DNA of 64,000 nucleotides. Source: Toxoplasma gondii ME49 (lineage: Eukaryota > Apicomplexa > Conoidasida > Eucoccidiorida > Sarcocystidae). The translations under genes were made by a program, and so were the position numbers. Below, piece after piece: positions 11,631-23,829 of this stretch (positions are counted from its first letter, which is position 1; each line of letters opens with the position of its first letter). The notes beneath the pieces were generated by a model, which worked only from the letters and a program-made list of their open reading frames with translations, searched no databases and had not been told where the DNA came from. The stretch covers positions 1,194,144 through 1,258,143 of the forward strand of contig NC_031480.1 of NCBI RefSeq assembly GCF_000006565.2. Reading direction: 5' to 3'.

Positions 11631-14046
11631 TATGCATGTGTGAACACGCCAGTATCAATGTGCACACGTGTCTACATCCGGCCGTGTGTCTCTTCGTGTT
11701 GGTCGACAAACAGAAGGCTCTTTCCCAGGATGGCAGGGTGTCGTTTTCGAGAGTTGACACATGTGGGAGAGTCCGACGAAGTCTCTTGCGCTGGCGAGGT
11801 CGGTTGCTTTGCCTTTTGAACTATGTCTGAGTACCCGTAGAGAAGACGGGTGTTCGGCAGCCGACGTTCGCGTTGCCGGTTCCTCGATTTTCCTTACTCG
11901 GGGCCTGTAGCGCACTTTGGTCCTCGTCGCGGAAGACAGACAGTGCGCCGGGTTCGAGAGACCAGTCCCAGAGTTTGCAGTCTCGTAGGAGGTCGCAGGC
12001 AGTTTCGAACTGCGACCAGTCGACGACGAAGCGGACAATCAAGTCGGTGTCTCGATTCGTGTCACAGCGCCGACAGAGTTCCCTAACCATGTAGACAATT
12101 TGGTTCCTGGGCATTTGCAGAAGTTGCTGACGCGACGTAGGATTGCGGACGACGTCGGAAAAGCGCTTGACGATGTACGAGCAGACCTGCCTAGACAGCT
12201 CGCGGTGGTGCGCAACTTCTTCGTGCGTCAACACTCTTGCACAGTTCACCACACTCAGTTGGTCGACGATGAGAGACAGGCAGTCCTCAATGGAGAGGCA
12301 ATTCACCTCCAAATTCCGTGCTTCAGCCAAAACCTAGACGGAAAAACACACACAAACTCAAGGTGAGTCGCTACACACTACGCGGTCCTCAGGTTTCTAC
12401 GCTCTCCCGGTATCCGCGGCGGCGTGGAAGCTGCAGTCATCAACGGCGCTGGTCGCGTACAAGCAGAGAACCGACCAGGAAGTCGGGGATAAGACGTCGG
12501 GAACGTTCAAAAAAACAGAAACAGCGGCAGCCACGAAGGAAACTCGACTGATGTCGACGAGGAACACAACAGGCAGCTTCACAAACATGAAAGGGAAGGG
12601 TCAACGAATCAACGTCGGAGGAGCTGTTTTTGAGATGCGGATCGAAGCAAGCGCCTCAACTAAAAAGGAGCAGTGCCGAGAAGAAACAACGGCTGGCAAT
12701 CAAATGTGTGAATTTACAGAGTTTTCCCTATATACACAGATTGACAAATACAGACGCGCATACCAATCTACAACCGCAGACATTTCTCACCCATATATAT
12801 ACATATATATGCATGCAAGTCTTTAGCAGCTCAGCAATAGGTAATCCATGTATAGATTTTGAAACGTATTCAGGAATACTGCAAAGATATATTTTCAGCT
12901 TTCTCTGCATGCAGCTTTTTGCTGCAGATCGCAAGCAGCGGCGACCGCAATTTTTCTCACCTCGAGAATGATTTCCGGATCTGTGCCGGGTTCAATATCT
13001 GCGCCGTACATGCAGCGAACAAGCTGCTGGACGACGACCCATCTCTGTTGGAATTCAATTCTTTTTGCGGTGTCTGGACCGCAAAACAACCTCTTGAAAT
13101 ATTCGCTGCACGCGGAGAGAATACACTGGTGTGCGCGGAGTTCCTGATGTGGTTGAGAAAGTTGCAACGGACAGGCGCAGCGAGAGAAGAAAAGGGATTA
13201 GGGTGGGGAGAAATAACAGCGTCGTTTCCGTGTAGAACACGGGGAGAAGCTGCAGAAGAAAGAGACTCTTCCTTTCGTGCTGCGAAAACAGCGAAACGCT
13301 AAATTACAATTAGAAACATACGCATGCGGGTACAGTTACCAAGGCACAGTGCTCGCTACACACATATACAGCAGAACGCTGCACAGGTTCAGAGGTTCAC
13401 AGAGACGCGTGTGTACATATCCTGTCTACATGGAGAGGTGGATGCAGACCGCATTCGATTGATGCAGAATAGTGTCGAGGTGCGTCGGTGGAGATCGATG
13501 TAGCAGCACATGTTTCTACTGGTATAAATATATATATATATATTATACGGTGTATAGATCCGTCGATGGAGATCGACGTAGAAGCAAGACGCTGTGTAAC
13601 AGCGTATGTATGGATATATGAATGTGGATGGATTTCCCTCGTTTTTTGTGTTGCCCCCGATACCGCACGCAGCGGGGTCGAAGCTAGATGCCTGTCTCCT
13701 CTCCTTCACAGAGCAATCTGTCCTTGTCTCGTGCACTTTATTTGTCCTATTTCCTGAGCAGAGTGACTTGTTTCTTGTTAGTCCCGAGGAAAAGCGAATG
13801 CGTTCTGTGTCGGCAGTTGTTTGCTGCCGTCGCCTTTTAGGAGCAGCGAAAGCGTACCTTGTTTTCTGCGACGATGACGACGTCGAACAGAGATTCAAAA
13901 GCAGGGTCTGTAAGCAACCGATGGATGCTCTGTTGGAATGTGCGGAGACGAGCGAGGGGATTCCCCTGTTTCGCCTGACGTGATGAAAGAAGGGAAGAGT
14001 TGTCGAGCCCACTGGAGACAACGACTCCCGCCTGAGAGTGCATCAT
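8776..14046 (-). CDS. BTB/POZ-BACK domain protein, 481 residues
   Basis: Seven minus-strand exons were found: 14046-13858, 13143-12961, 12333-11898, 10964-10749, 10053-9950, 9622-9520 and 8990-8776. Together they give 1446 coding bases, with phases matching at every junction. The start is AAAACAAAATGATG. The BTB fold spans about residues 40-135: [10 protein letters not shown], then [19 protein letters not shown] (the hallmark 'aH..iL...S.yF'), ending in [16 protein letters not shown]-like helical region follows (about 145-250). The last 200 residues, with [16 protein letters not shown] and [11 protein letters not shown], are beta-rich and unfamiliar. BTB-BACK proteins often act as Cullin-3 substrate adaptors; that role is inferred. 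The least certain junction is the GTTCGA donor after 10749. Confidence 0.85.
9150..9355. repeat. AT microsatellite with TGTATATGATA units
   Basis: About 26 AT pairs run from 9151 to 9202. They are followed by three or four copies of TGTATATGATA and more (AT)n up to 9355. The repeat lies in the last intron of the BTB-BACK gene. Confidence 0.9.
9661..9740. repeat. AT-rich simple repeat in intron
   Basis: ATATAC/ATATGT units include an (AT)n run at about 9709-9729. They lie inside the intron between the fifth and sixth BTB-BACK exons. Confidence 0.8.
11516..11634. repeat. Higher-order (TATACA)n array
   Basis: Blocks of CATATATATATACATATA repeat about three times with a period close to 46 bp, so the array has an order above the dinucleotide. 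It lies in the large intron between the third and fourth exons of the BTB-BACK gene. Confidence 0.85.
13522..13545. repeat. Short (AT)n microsatellite
   Basis: A TATAAATATATATATATATAT run lies in the first intron of the BTB-BACK gene. Confidence 0.85.
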
Positions 14047-17000
14047 TTTGTTTTCCGCTGAAGAAGTGTCTTGCCAGAAATCAAGGCCTCATATGCAGGT
14101 ATAGGGTACGAGCACCAGCTTGGTGGATTTCTTTGGACTAGGGTGTCCTTGTCACAACTAAACACTGAACAGTTCTTCACGGCTGGTGGTTAAATTATTG
14201 CTCTGATACCGAAAGCGGTACTCTCAGGAGCCTTTACAAAGCTAGGGGCTGTCGCAGAAGCCTCTAGGTCAGCTGTCGAAAGTGGAACCAGTCTGTTGAA
14301 CGAAAGCGGTCACGGAGCTAAAATCGGAGTGTGTGGGTAGACCTTTCCGCTTCCACCGTTTTCCAGATCGCCAGGAAACAGAAGCGCCCAGCATGCATTG
14401 ACACAAATGTGCATTTGGTGGCCAGTAACAGTTTGGAGAGCGAAACCGACGGCGGCTCTGTATCGGTTAATGCGGGCGTGTGCACAAAGTATATATCATG
14501 TTTGTTCAGTCGATTCAGGGCCAAGAACGGATATACGAGCTTCTTCTGGCTCTAGACGAAATGTTTCTTCGGTAAACTTGCTGAGTCTGGACTTCCAACC
14601 GCAGTGCGAGACCGGAGATGCGAATGACTTTCTGGCAAAATCTACGGCACTCCGGTGATGATCAGTGTCCGAGGAAATCAAGGAAATATACAAGGGGGGA
14701 AATGACATGAAAGTGAAAAGAACATTTTCAAGGACTGTTGGGTTTGTTGTCGGACCCTCGACCACGAGCCGAACGGCTACAGTTTGTCACAAACGATTCG
14801 AAGCTAGAATATCTGACCTGGAATTTAGGTAGATGTTCAACGAACCAGAGTGACTGGTTGATCCATGCAGTTGCTGAGAACTACAGCCAGTTTTAGATTT
14901 CAAGTGCTCCCTTGCAGTTCTCCGATTCAGAATGTCGAGAAAATGCAAGTCCTTGACAGATCACAGTATCGTAAAGAAGAACAGCTGGTCCGGGCGTAGC
15001 GGCGAGGAACAGATGCAAAGTAACAGAGCCTGCCTCGTTTTTTCAACAGATTCAAATGAAGAAAACGGGTACCAAGTTTCGTTGTACTTAACTCTTTGAG
15101 AGAAGGAAACGACGTCGCGTTCTCTGTGTGGCCGCATCCTAAAACTCGACTGTCAGCGGCTTGCACAACACCCGCAAGCTCTTGGTGCCGCGAATTAAAA
15201 AAAGCTCCTGGGCCACGGAGTTTGTGGTCGTATGCAAACTGGAACCTGCGAATCTTAACAGGGTTATCGCTTCACTTTTTTCGATTTCTCAAAGTTGGGC
15301 GCACAGGTTTCAGTGGTGCTTCAATTCAATGAGTGCAGGATACGCAACTTCTCTATAGGGTCGACCGGACAGACAAACATATGAAACGTTCGCTTATTTT
15401 CTTTGCGAAATGACGGGAAGCAAAGTGAGTTTCCCGATGTGCAGGAGCTGCCTGTGTTTCTTCAATGTTTGGTGTCCTTTGCACCTTTTCATAGGGGGCA
15501 GACTTCTAGTAACACAGAGATTCGAAATGTAATGTGTCAGTCCATTCGAATCTGACCGAAACACTAATCGTGTGTAGTTTGCGCATACCACCAACAAACC
15601 TCTGGAATTCAACGGAAGAATCGATTGTGTTCGCTGCTCAAGGCTGATAAAGCTTTTTTTAGATCCGTGTAGCAACGAAGAAGGCGGTCAACAATTCAGC
15701 AGAAATCTTGGAGGCACTGACACATATTCTATCTTCACACGATCCATATTATCCACTGAAACATTGCTTCTTTGGAAGAAAGGAGTTGATAGACTAGCGC
15801 TTCATTGCACGTGGGTTTCTGAAGTCGGAGCAGGGCCTCACGAGCAGCCAACAACCTGCACTGTGTTTTATGTTCTGCAAGCACCTTTTGGAAGTATACC
15901 ACAGGAGAAAAAGAAAATTGCTAGAGCAGCTGGGTGTGAAACCAACAACAGGGCCGAGTGTCTGAAAAAGGGGAACTCTGAATCAGAGGAAGAATTTGGT
16001 TGGCACACTGAAAATGGATACCGCGCCGTGTATGAGAGACTTGACACAAATCCTGTGACGAAAACTATGGAGGAAAAACGTTTGTTAGCATCTCCCCGAT
16101 GGAAGTGTATGTGCCCTATTGTTTTACAATCCACCTTAATATACGACGCCGATCGGACGGTTCCCATTTCGAGTCGACGAAGTTAGAATCTCAGGCCACT
16201 GCAATCGATACTGCTCTGTGCGGCTATCTTTTTTTAACGTGACGAAAAAAGTGGGCAAGGTTGTACCTAACGAGAAAAGTGCATCAAGCTCTAAAGCTCA
16301 AGAAACTAGCCAGTGGTGGGACGGTCACAGTTGAAGTCTTCTGTATGTTCTGCAGCTCTTTTTCCAGCTTGTTTGAAGAAACTGTAAACCGCTATATCGG
16401 TGACGTTATTGCCCTTCGCATCCTCAGGCGCCAGCGAACGTTACGGCATCGATGGCACCTTGACGATGTAGACCATTTCTGGCAATTCACGGAAAGAAAC
16501 GTGTGCCACTTTATACATGAAGAATACCGATGTGTTTTTGAGTATATCCTCTCAAACGCAATACAGTAGTTTGTTGAATCTTGTGGAACGTGTGAGATGT
16601 CGGCTTAGTGGCAGTTGCCATAATTGCGAAGAATGCGTGTGCAGTCTACACTACTAATGAATTGTGTGCAGCTGTAAAAAGGAGGTCCGAGCATTCGGAG
16701 ATGCCATGGATCTAAAGAGTTGTTCTGAACTGGAGATGAGACGGTGACAGGAGCCTCGTCATGTAGCGGCGGCTTGCACCGGCAGCCACTGGCGTAGTTT
16801 CGACCCTACTTTTCAAAGTTCGAGAATGCGTGTCAAGAACTGTGGTCCGTGCCGCTTATTGCTTTACGCCAGTTCCTCTCCACTGAATCAAAACCAGAGG
16901 AAACACAAAGCACACGATCCCTCTCGCGATTAAAAATGTGTGCCGTGTTGAGAATCCCTTCCCCTTCAGAACTGCGTTGGGGTGTACCCACGTCGTTTCA

Positions 17001-17903
17001 GGTTCGAATGCTCGAAAAAACGGGGAGAAGGAATATCCTCACCACTTGTAAATGTCTCTCTACAAGGCAAGAGTGATTTCTCCAGTGACACATCGATCTA
17101 CCGAACGGTGACTTCGGGGAAGACAAAGATGCATTTCCATCCTAGAGTGTTGCGAGTGCGGAACCGGCGTTCACCGCCTGCCTTTGTCTTCGGGCGAGAA
17201 TGGAGTGGAGACTGGTTTGTGCAACGGAGCGTACACAGCCATGTAAGCTTCAAAGAGACTTAGGATATCATAAAAAACATTTTTGTTGATGGCAGGACAC
17301 CTCCGCTATGCGTGTGTGCGCCGGGCGCATGCACGTCCCTTCAGGCACAGACAAAAGTACCACGAGTCTCTCAAGGCATGTCCACACATCGCACTTTGGA
17401 CTCGCTTTCTCTCCGTTTGCTTTCCTTCCCGTCTGCTCTGCAACTCAGTTGCCACCGAAGTGAACAGCTGTTAAACAGACAATTTCTCGGCCGTAGAAAC
17501 GTTTCCTCGATTCGACCCCTTCGGGCATGCAAAGGCCACCAGAGTGGACTGTCGTAAGTCTTCCGCTGGCTCTCGAGCGTGCTGTTAGCGCTTCTCTGTC
17601 TTTCCTTTGATACGCGGTCGTCTCGGTCTACCTCTTCTGCCTCTCCCTTCTTCCCGTTATTCTCTTGAATCTACCCCCGTCTCTCTGTGCTCGTTCGTCA
17701 CTTTTTTTCTGTCTGGCTGCTGCCCGCGTTTTTTGGTGGTCGGTCCCGTGAGCAGTGCATGTGTGTATTCGTCTCATCCGCCGTCCGTTCTTCCGTCTTT
17801 CCACCCAGTTTTTTCGCTGGTTCCCGCAAAGAAATTGCCTCGAGCAACTCCGCTTCGTTCTTAAGAGCACCTTTCCCCTTTTCCGCTCTCAGTGGTTTCC
17901 ACA
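14047..17903. other. Long divergent intergenic region without a supported gene
   Basis: The 3.86-kb span lies between the BTB-BACK start and the proteasome beta-5 start and is the largest non-coding stretch of the window. The central part (about 15.4-16.7 kb) is more AT-rich than the flanks. It holds open frames of 140 codons (15764-16186, +) and 102 codons (16261-16569, +), neither with recognisable domains nor clean splice partners. Bases 17580-17890 are strongly pyrimidine-rich, as expected for the leader and promoter of the downstream gene. I found no tRNA or rRNA in it. Confidence 0.55.
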
Positions 17904-19192
17904 ATGGCCTACGTTGCAGACCTTTCCTTCCTGTCGGACCCGACCCGCCTCATCGGCGGACACTCGGCTCTCTGTGACGACGAAGAAAACACCCGACAAG
18001 AACTGGCACACCTGCTCGACAACGGAAAGCGGCTTCACTTTGCTCTGCCTCATGTGCAGAACGTAAGGCCCAGTTCCCTCTGACAGATGACGCGGCACTG
18101 GCCGGACTGCAAGAACTGTTCACTCTATCAAGACACAACACTCAAACTTCCTCAAATCCTTCAAAGAGTAACAGCTGCGGAGTTCCCTTACAGTGTGTGC
18201 ACCAAAAGAAGGCAGCAAAAGCAGAAAAGGGACCTTCGAAGACACGCAGAAAACCACTCTGTCGTGACGGACGGCCCAAGGTCTTGTGTCATAGAATGCG
18301 CAGGGTCAGGGAACGCAAAAAGTTCAAACTCTTTTTTACGCAGGACAAAAACTCGAGATTGTAGAGACACCCAAAGCGTGCTAGAACGCACTCTTGAACA
18401 GACAAACATCTGTTCAGTGTCGTCCCTCTAATCCAGGTGTATGTATATATATATATATATATACATTTATATACATATGCATATATAAATATTTAGATGT
18501 ATGGTTCTGAATATGAAGAAAGGATGGCTGTCGAGAGAAACACTGATGTGTCTTTCAGGAAATGCCATGTTTGCGGCATTTCAAAATGTCGCGTTTTCTT
18601 CAGCGGAACACCGAGAGAAGCACACCGGATTGGAACGAATCTCTGTGCTCCTCTCTACGTTGCGTGTGTGTTTTGGGGTCTTTTGAAAAACCAGCCTGGG
18701 GCCTTTGCATGCAGTCTGTTCAAATCCCCTTCGACGATCACGTCCATCGACTTCTCCGCAGTCCAGGGCTTCTGTCCTCCCTCTGCTCAAGCCGGCAGCC
18801 CCGTCATGGCGATGAAAAAGGGAACAACAACTCTCGGATTTGTTTTCAAGGTAATGTTTCAAATTCGAGAACGGTTCAGAACAGTGGCTGGGTTACTGCG
18901 GTAGACAGTCTGCAAGGAAACAAGGCATGTGGGTACACGTATACGCATATAAATAAATATATATATACATATATATATGCAAGTATTTGCCCCACAGACG
19001 GAGAAGGCACATGACAAATTGCCTGGGTATATCCGTGTTGAATCACTCTTCAAAACAGGCGTTGTCTCGTACCTTACGATTGATGTGCTGTCCATACACA
19101 CGTTCCATGTCGCTCGAAAATCCATTAATTTGATCAGTGGGTTTATGTGAATATATACATCTATACGAATATGTGTATATGTATATTCATAC

Positions 19193-19232
<40 letters not shown>

Positions 19233-22200
19233 GTATGTGTGTCGGCGGTCTTTGGTCGAGTATCTGTATCAGCTGTCCAGGTGGTTGTTTAGTCCGTCTG
19301 CAGTGGGAGAAAGAAGTGGTCGTTGCTCGTCGAATCTCTGCGGGTTTGCGTTTCGGAGATGTCCTGACGCTTCTCCCCAAGCGCTGCACAGAAATGAAAG
19401 TTTACTGTTCTTCTTTTCTCAGGGTGGCATCATTCTCGCAGTGGACAGCAGAGCATCGATGGGGACGTACATCAGCAGTCAGAGCGTGGTGAAAGTCATT
19501 GAAATCTCTGACATCATTCTTGGTAGGTTTCCTCTTCGTTCTGTTCAAACTTTCCCCAGGCTTTTGGAAATTCATTGCGAGTCTGTCGGGACATTTCACA
19601 CATTCACCCTCGTCGATCGAGTGTGTTCATCCTCTCCGTCTCGTCAGTTTCTCGCTCTTACTCCAAAGCGTTCCTCGCCTTTCTTTTAAAACCTGCATGC
19701 GCGTGCAAGAACGAACTGCGGCGTATCCTGGAGCACGTGATGCCGAGCCTGTATGGAACTAGAGAGCGGCGCACCCGGTGACTGGCGAATCCCCAGATGA
19801 CACCGATTTCGAGGCTCGTGTACAGTTGGAGAGAACAGAGCACCTTGGAGGAACTCTGTTCTGTTAAAGAGTCATGGGAGGCGAGCCTTGTCCTCGTTTT
19901 TCGTGTTTCTCCCTCGCCGCGTTCTTCTGTAATCCCTCTTTGTCGACTTGGTTTTTCTGTCTTGCAGGCACGATGGCCGGAGGTGCGGCTGACTGCAGCT
20001 ACTGGGAACGCCACATGTGGCTGTTGTGCAAATTATTCAAGCTGCGCAATGGAGTAAGCGAAAATGTTTTTCAGATTCTATAATGTGTTGCCTTTCAGTG
20101 TGAGTAACACAGAAGATCGGAGACTATAACGGTACACGCCTACGCATTTCTGAAAGCCTCCGATTTGAGTTCTTCGAGAAACCCCGTTGACCTGTTTTCT
20201 TCTTCGTCTGAGAAGAGTGGCCATTCCTGGACGCAAGGTGCGACACCAATTTGGAACAACGTACACACGAAACACCCGAAATTGCAGCTTTTTATGACTG
20301 AAAATTACTGAGCGATCTGCGTCTCGGGAGTGTTCTTCTTTCCAAGGGAAGTTTATGGAAGGCGACTTGCGGAAACCAAGAGGGACGGGACCGCAGAGGA
20401 CACGAAAAGTGACAAATAGAAGTCCACGTGCATGCACTTGAAATCTGCGTTGCAATTGCATGCAGGAACCCATCCCCGTCGCCGCTGCTTCTAACATGCT
20501 CGCAAACATCTTCTTTCACTGGAGAGGCTACGGACTCTGCTGTGGTATGAAGCTACTCGAGGCACTTACGCTTTATCGCAGTTATGTATTTTTTTTATCT
20601 TTATATATATATATATATGTAGGTGTCTGCGAAGGTAGGTTTTAGTGATGTAGTGTACATCTCTGTCTGCTAAGGGGCTGTTCGTTCTTCTCTTGAGAGT
20701 ACGTTGTGTTTTTTCTGAGGCGTGCATGTGTGCGTGCACCTAAAGCAAAGCTGGGAGGAGCCCCCCGACACCCCCGTCGTACATCCAGTTCGCCTTGTGG
20801 CCATACAGGTTTTTGTCATTGTGAAAATGCGGAACGGCCGAAAGGCGCTCGTTCGTCGTCGCCTCTGTTTCATCTGCTTTTGTCTCTGAACGTTCGTTTT
20901 TTTCAGGCACCATGATTGCAGGGTGGAATGAGAAGGACGAAAAACCAGAGCTGTACTTTGTCGACGACAAGGCCACGCGGTAAGCTGTCGTGTGTCTCTG
21001 AGCAGACCCCATGCTTTTCTGCGTTTTTCTGTCGCCAGAACTAAAACGGTGCAGACCCGCTGCCACGCAGTCGTGCCTTTCGACGTCCGCTGGTCTGCCC
21101 GTGCTTCTCTTGAGGCGACGCAGCAGTTGAGGCTCGCATGACAGCGCAGCATTCAGGGGAGACAAGTTCCTAAGTGCTAAGTCTTAACCCAGGTGGGAAG
21201 GGATGCGGTCTTTCTGCTTTTCGCTTTGGATGTTGTTTTCCACAAGAGGGCCGGAGAAGACGTTGGAGTGCACGAAGTCGATGGGACACGGTGTCTGAAG
21301 AAAACTCGAAAGTTAGCTGGACAGATTCATCTTCATTTTGGTGCGTGGGAGCCTGGAAAGCGTGCGCGTTCCAGAAATTGAGTGTCTTGTTCCCCTCACT
21401 CTCTCCGCATATTTCGAACCGCGCCTTTTCTTTTGCATTTCTGCTCAGGCTCAAGGGCGACCTCTTCTCATGTGGCAGTGGTAGCACCTATGCATATGGA
21501 GTTCTCGACAACGAGTACAAATGGTGAGGTCGTTGTCCCTGGGGTCTTTTTTCGTATCCGAGGAACACCAGCCGCTTTGTTTTTTCGATTTCAGTTGTAC
21601 AGTTCGTGACCGCGGATACTTCTTCTGGGGTGGTGGCCCACAAAGTCCGCATCTGAGGAGGCGTGTTCTACCACAGTGTCAAAGAAAGAACGAGACATGG
21701 CGGGTGCTTGGTGTTGTGTCTCAGGAAGGGTCGATTTTGACAGGAACGATGCTCTTGAGTGCCCGTTAGGCCGAGAAGAAACCAAAAGTATTTTGTTGGT
21801 ACTGCCTATAAATGGACGAATTATTGTTTGTGTGGATGGCTTTCGCCTCTCCAAAATTCCACGGTGGTTCATTAGCAGCGATGGGTTCCTCTGCCTTCCA
21901 GTTAGGTAACAAGCGAGACTTTGTGCATTCTGTTTGTTGGTGTGTCGTGTGGCATTGCAGGGACATGACCGACGAGGAGGCTGTTGAGCTGGGCAAAAGA
22001 GCCATTTACCAAGCAGCGCACAGAGATGGAGGCTCTGGTGGCGTTGTCAGAGGTGCGTTTTTTTGCCTGAAAAAAAGAGGGAAACCAAGACACGGTTAGT
22101 GTAGACGCGACAAGCGGCTATTCGTTGACGTGTGCAGATGCGGATAGGAGAAGAACCCGCTTTTTTCCATAGCGCTTGCTGTTGGGGTTGTTAGAGGTCC

Positions 22201-22631
22201 GCCTTCACGAAGGCCTGAACAGAGGAAGCCAGTGTCAAAGATTGGAAGACCTGGGGAAAGCACTTGGGTCTAGTGCAACACGCAATGGACATGTCGCCTT
22301 CGGGGTGGCGTTTTTCTCGCAGTGTTCCACATCCACCGCGGCGGCTGGAAAAAGGTTATCCCCGGCATGGACGTCAGCGAACTGCACTACGAATACGCAG
22401 CCAAGAAAGGTGAGTGAAATTCAGCCGTTGCGCAAAGAGGTGACGCATGTCGACATCTACGCATGCATTTATAGATACGTTTTAGGAGTTGTTCGAGAAG
22501 ATGGGCTGGATTGCTGGAATCAAGACATGCAGCGCTCTGACGAAATGCTTTGAAGTTCCATCCATCGCTTGCTTCACTCCATATGTGTCTTTCCACGCTC
22601 TCTTGCAGGAATGCCCGGCTACGAGTTGTAG
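17904..22631 (+). CDS. PSMB5: 20S proteasome subunit beta type-5, catalytic (chymotrypsin-like)
   Basis: There are ten exons: 17904-18062, 18695-18850, 19423-19522, 19968-20053, 20466-20544, 20907-20979, 21449-21523, 21961-22052, 22323-22409 and 22609-22631. They encode 309 residues. The mature chain begins after Gly96 at Thr97 (KKG/TTTLGF). Counting from this Thr1, the catalytic partners Asp17 (Asp113) and Lys33 (Lys129) are present, as are Met45 and Ala49 of the substrate pocket ([10 protein letters not shown]). Further family landmarks are [14 protein letters not shown] and [13 protein letters not shown]. The subunit sits in the inner beta ring of the 20S core and cleaves after hydrophobic residues. 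The N-terminal 96 residues are an autocatalytically removed propeptide. The second-exon acceptor (18694) is chosen by phase and is the weakest point. Non-coding AT repeats fill several introns. Confidence 0.96.
18441..18490. repeat. (AT)n microsatellite in first beta-5 intron
   Basis: A GTATGTATATAT run is followed by ATACATTTATATACATATGC. It lies between the first and second exons. Confidence 0.85.
19151..19238. repeat. (AT)n and TATACA simple repeat in second beta-5 intron
   Basis: Imperfect ATATAC/ATATGT units lead into a pure (AT)n core at about 19195-19227. Confidence 0.85.
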
Positions 22632-23829
22632 TTGCGGCTTGTTTCTCCGCCCAGATTTCTACGCATGCGTAGTTGCGATTTAGCGGGGAACGCCTGTCCT
22701 CTGCCTGTGCCGCGACTCTGTTCCTTTTCAGCCTGGCCATGCGGTTGTACCGGAACACGAACGACTGTATCATTTAATGAATCGCGCATGTATCTGTAAC
22801 ACGTATTTGTGCGCCTTCACGCACTCTCCGGTCAAACGGACTGCAGCGAGCTCCACTGTGTGAGGCGAAGTCTCAGACCCGCTTCGCTACGAACTCTGTC
22901 CCGTCAGTTTTCACTTTTGTCGCAGTTCCGATGCGAGACAAAAGCCTTTTTGCTTCTCCTTTCACGAAAATGCTGTAAAACTGCGGGCTAGACGAAATTA
23001 GCCCAGCTGCAGAGATTTTGACTGATCGGGTGACGGGGTCTGAGTAGGCGCAGATCATTGCCGGCACGATGGAAACTGCATGCAGAATCTTTTCCACGCA
23101 AGTGTGTGGACAGCGACATTTGTACGCTTGGAGGCTAAGAGAGTGAATGTAAAGGTGGATAGTGCTTCTCAGTTATTGTCCTGTAGCGTCAGGGAACTGA
23201 GATCCACTCGGCACCGCCGGGATCGCACGCGATGTCCTCTCAGGCACGGAAATTTGTTCCCTTATGAAAGCGAGAAATCAGTGAACATGCAAAAAAGGAA
23301 GCACACATCCACTTTCGCAGCCGAGCTCCTCGCACGCACGGTCCACGGGATTTTTTTCGAAGGAAAAATATCAGAGAACCGCGGCAGTCGGGAAGGACAC
23401 GTTAGAAACCGTAGGGCGGCCAAACGCAAGAAGACGGCTTTTGAAATTTCTTAAGACCCTCGGGTCGTGATTTCATGTGGACGGAGGGACCTCTCCGTTT
23501 ACCGGCGGATGCAGGACAGAAGCCACGCTGAAAAAAGCTGTTTAAATCGTTTCTGCTTTCCTGTCTAGCTCCTGTCGACTGGGGAACCGACCGCACAGAT
23601 CGTTTCTGTCGGCAGCAAGGGCGGTGACCCCTTCGTTTTCCGTCCGCTCTCGGGCGTGCAGTATGCGTGAGATACCGGAAGACGCAAGGCTAAAGCTTGA
23701 GACTGTGAGATACGGGAGAAACAACTCGTGTTAGCGTTCCTGAAAGTCGTCGCAAAAGTTTTCGTTCCTCCGTTGAGGTGCATTTGCTTCTCTGCGCAGA
23801 TTGTGCTGGTGACCACAGCAAGTGGACAC
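22632..23829. other. Convergent 3' region, no gene seen
   Basis: The span lies between the ends of the beta-5 gene and the prominin-like gene. Short open frames only; it most likely holds the two 3' untranslated regions. Confidence 0.6.

Noticed and set aside
15764..16569. Tandem open frames of 140 and 102 codons
   Set aside because: They have no recognisable domain and no clear splice partner, and the start contexts are poor. Listed as part of the unexplained intergenic region, not as genes.
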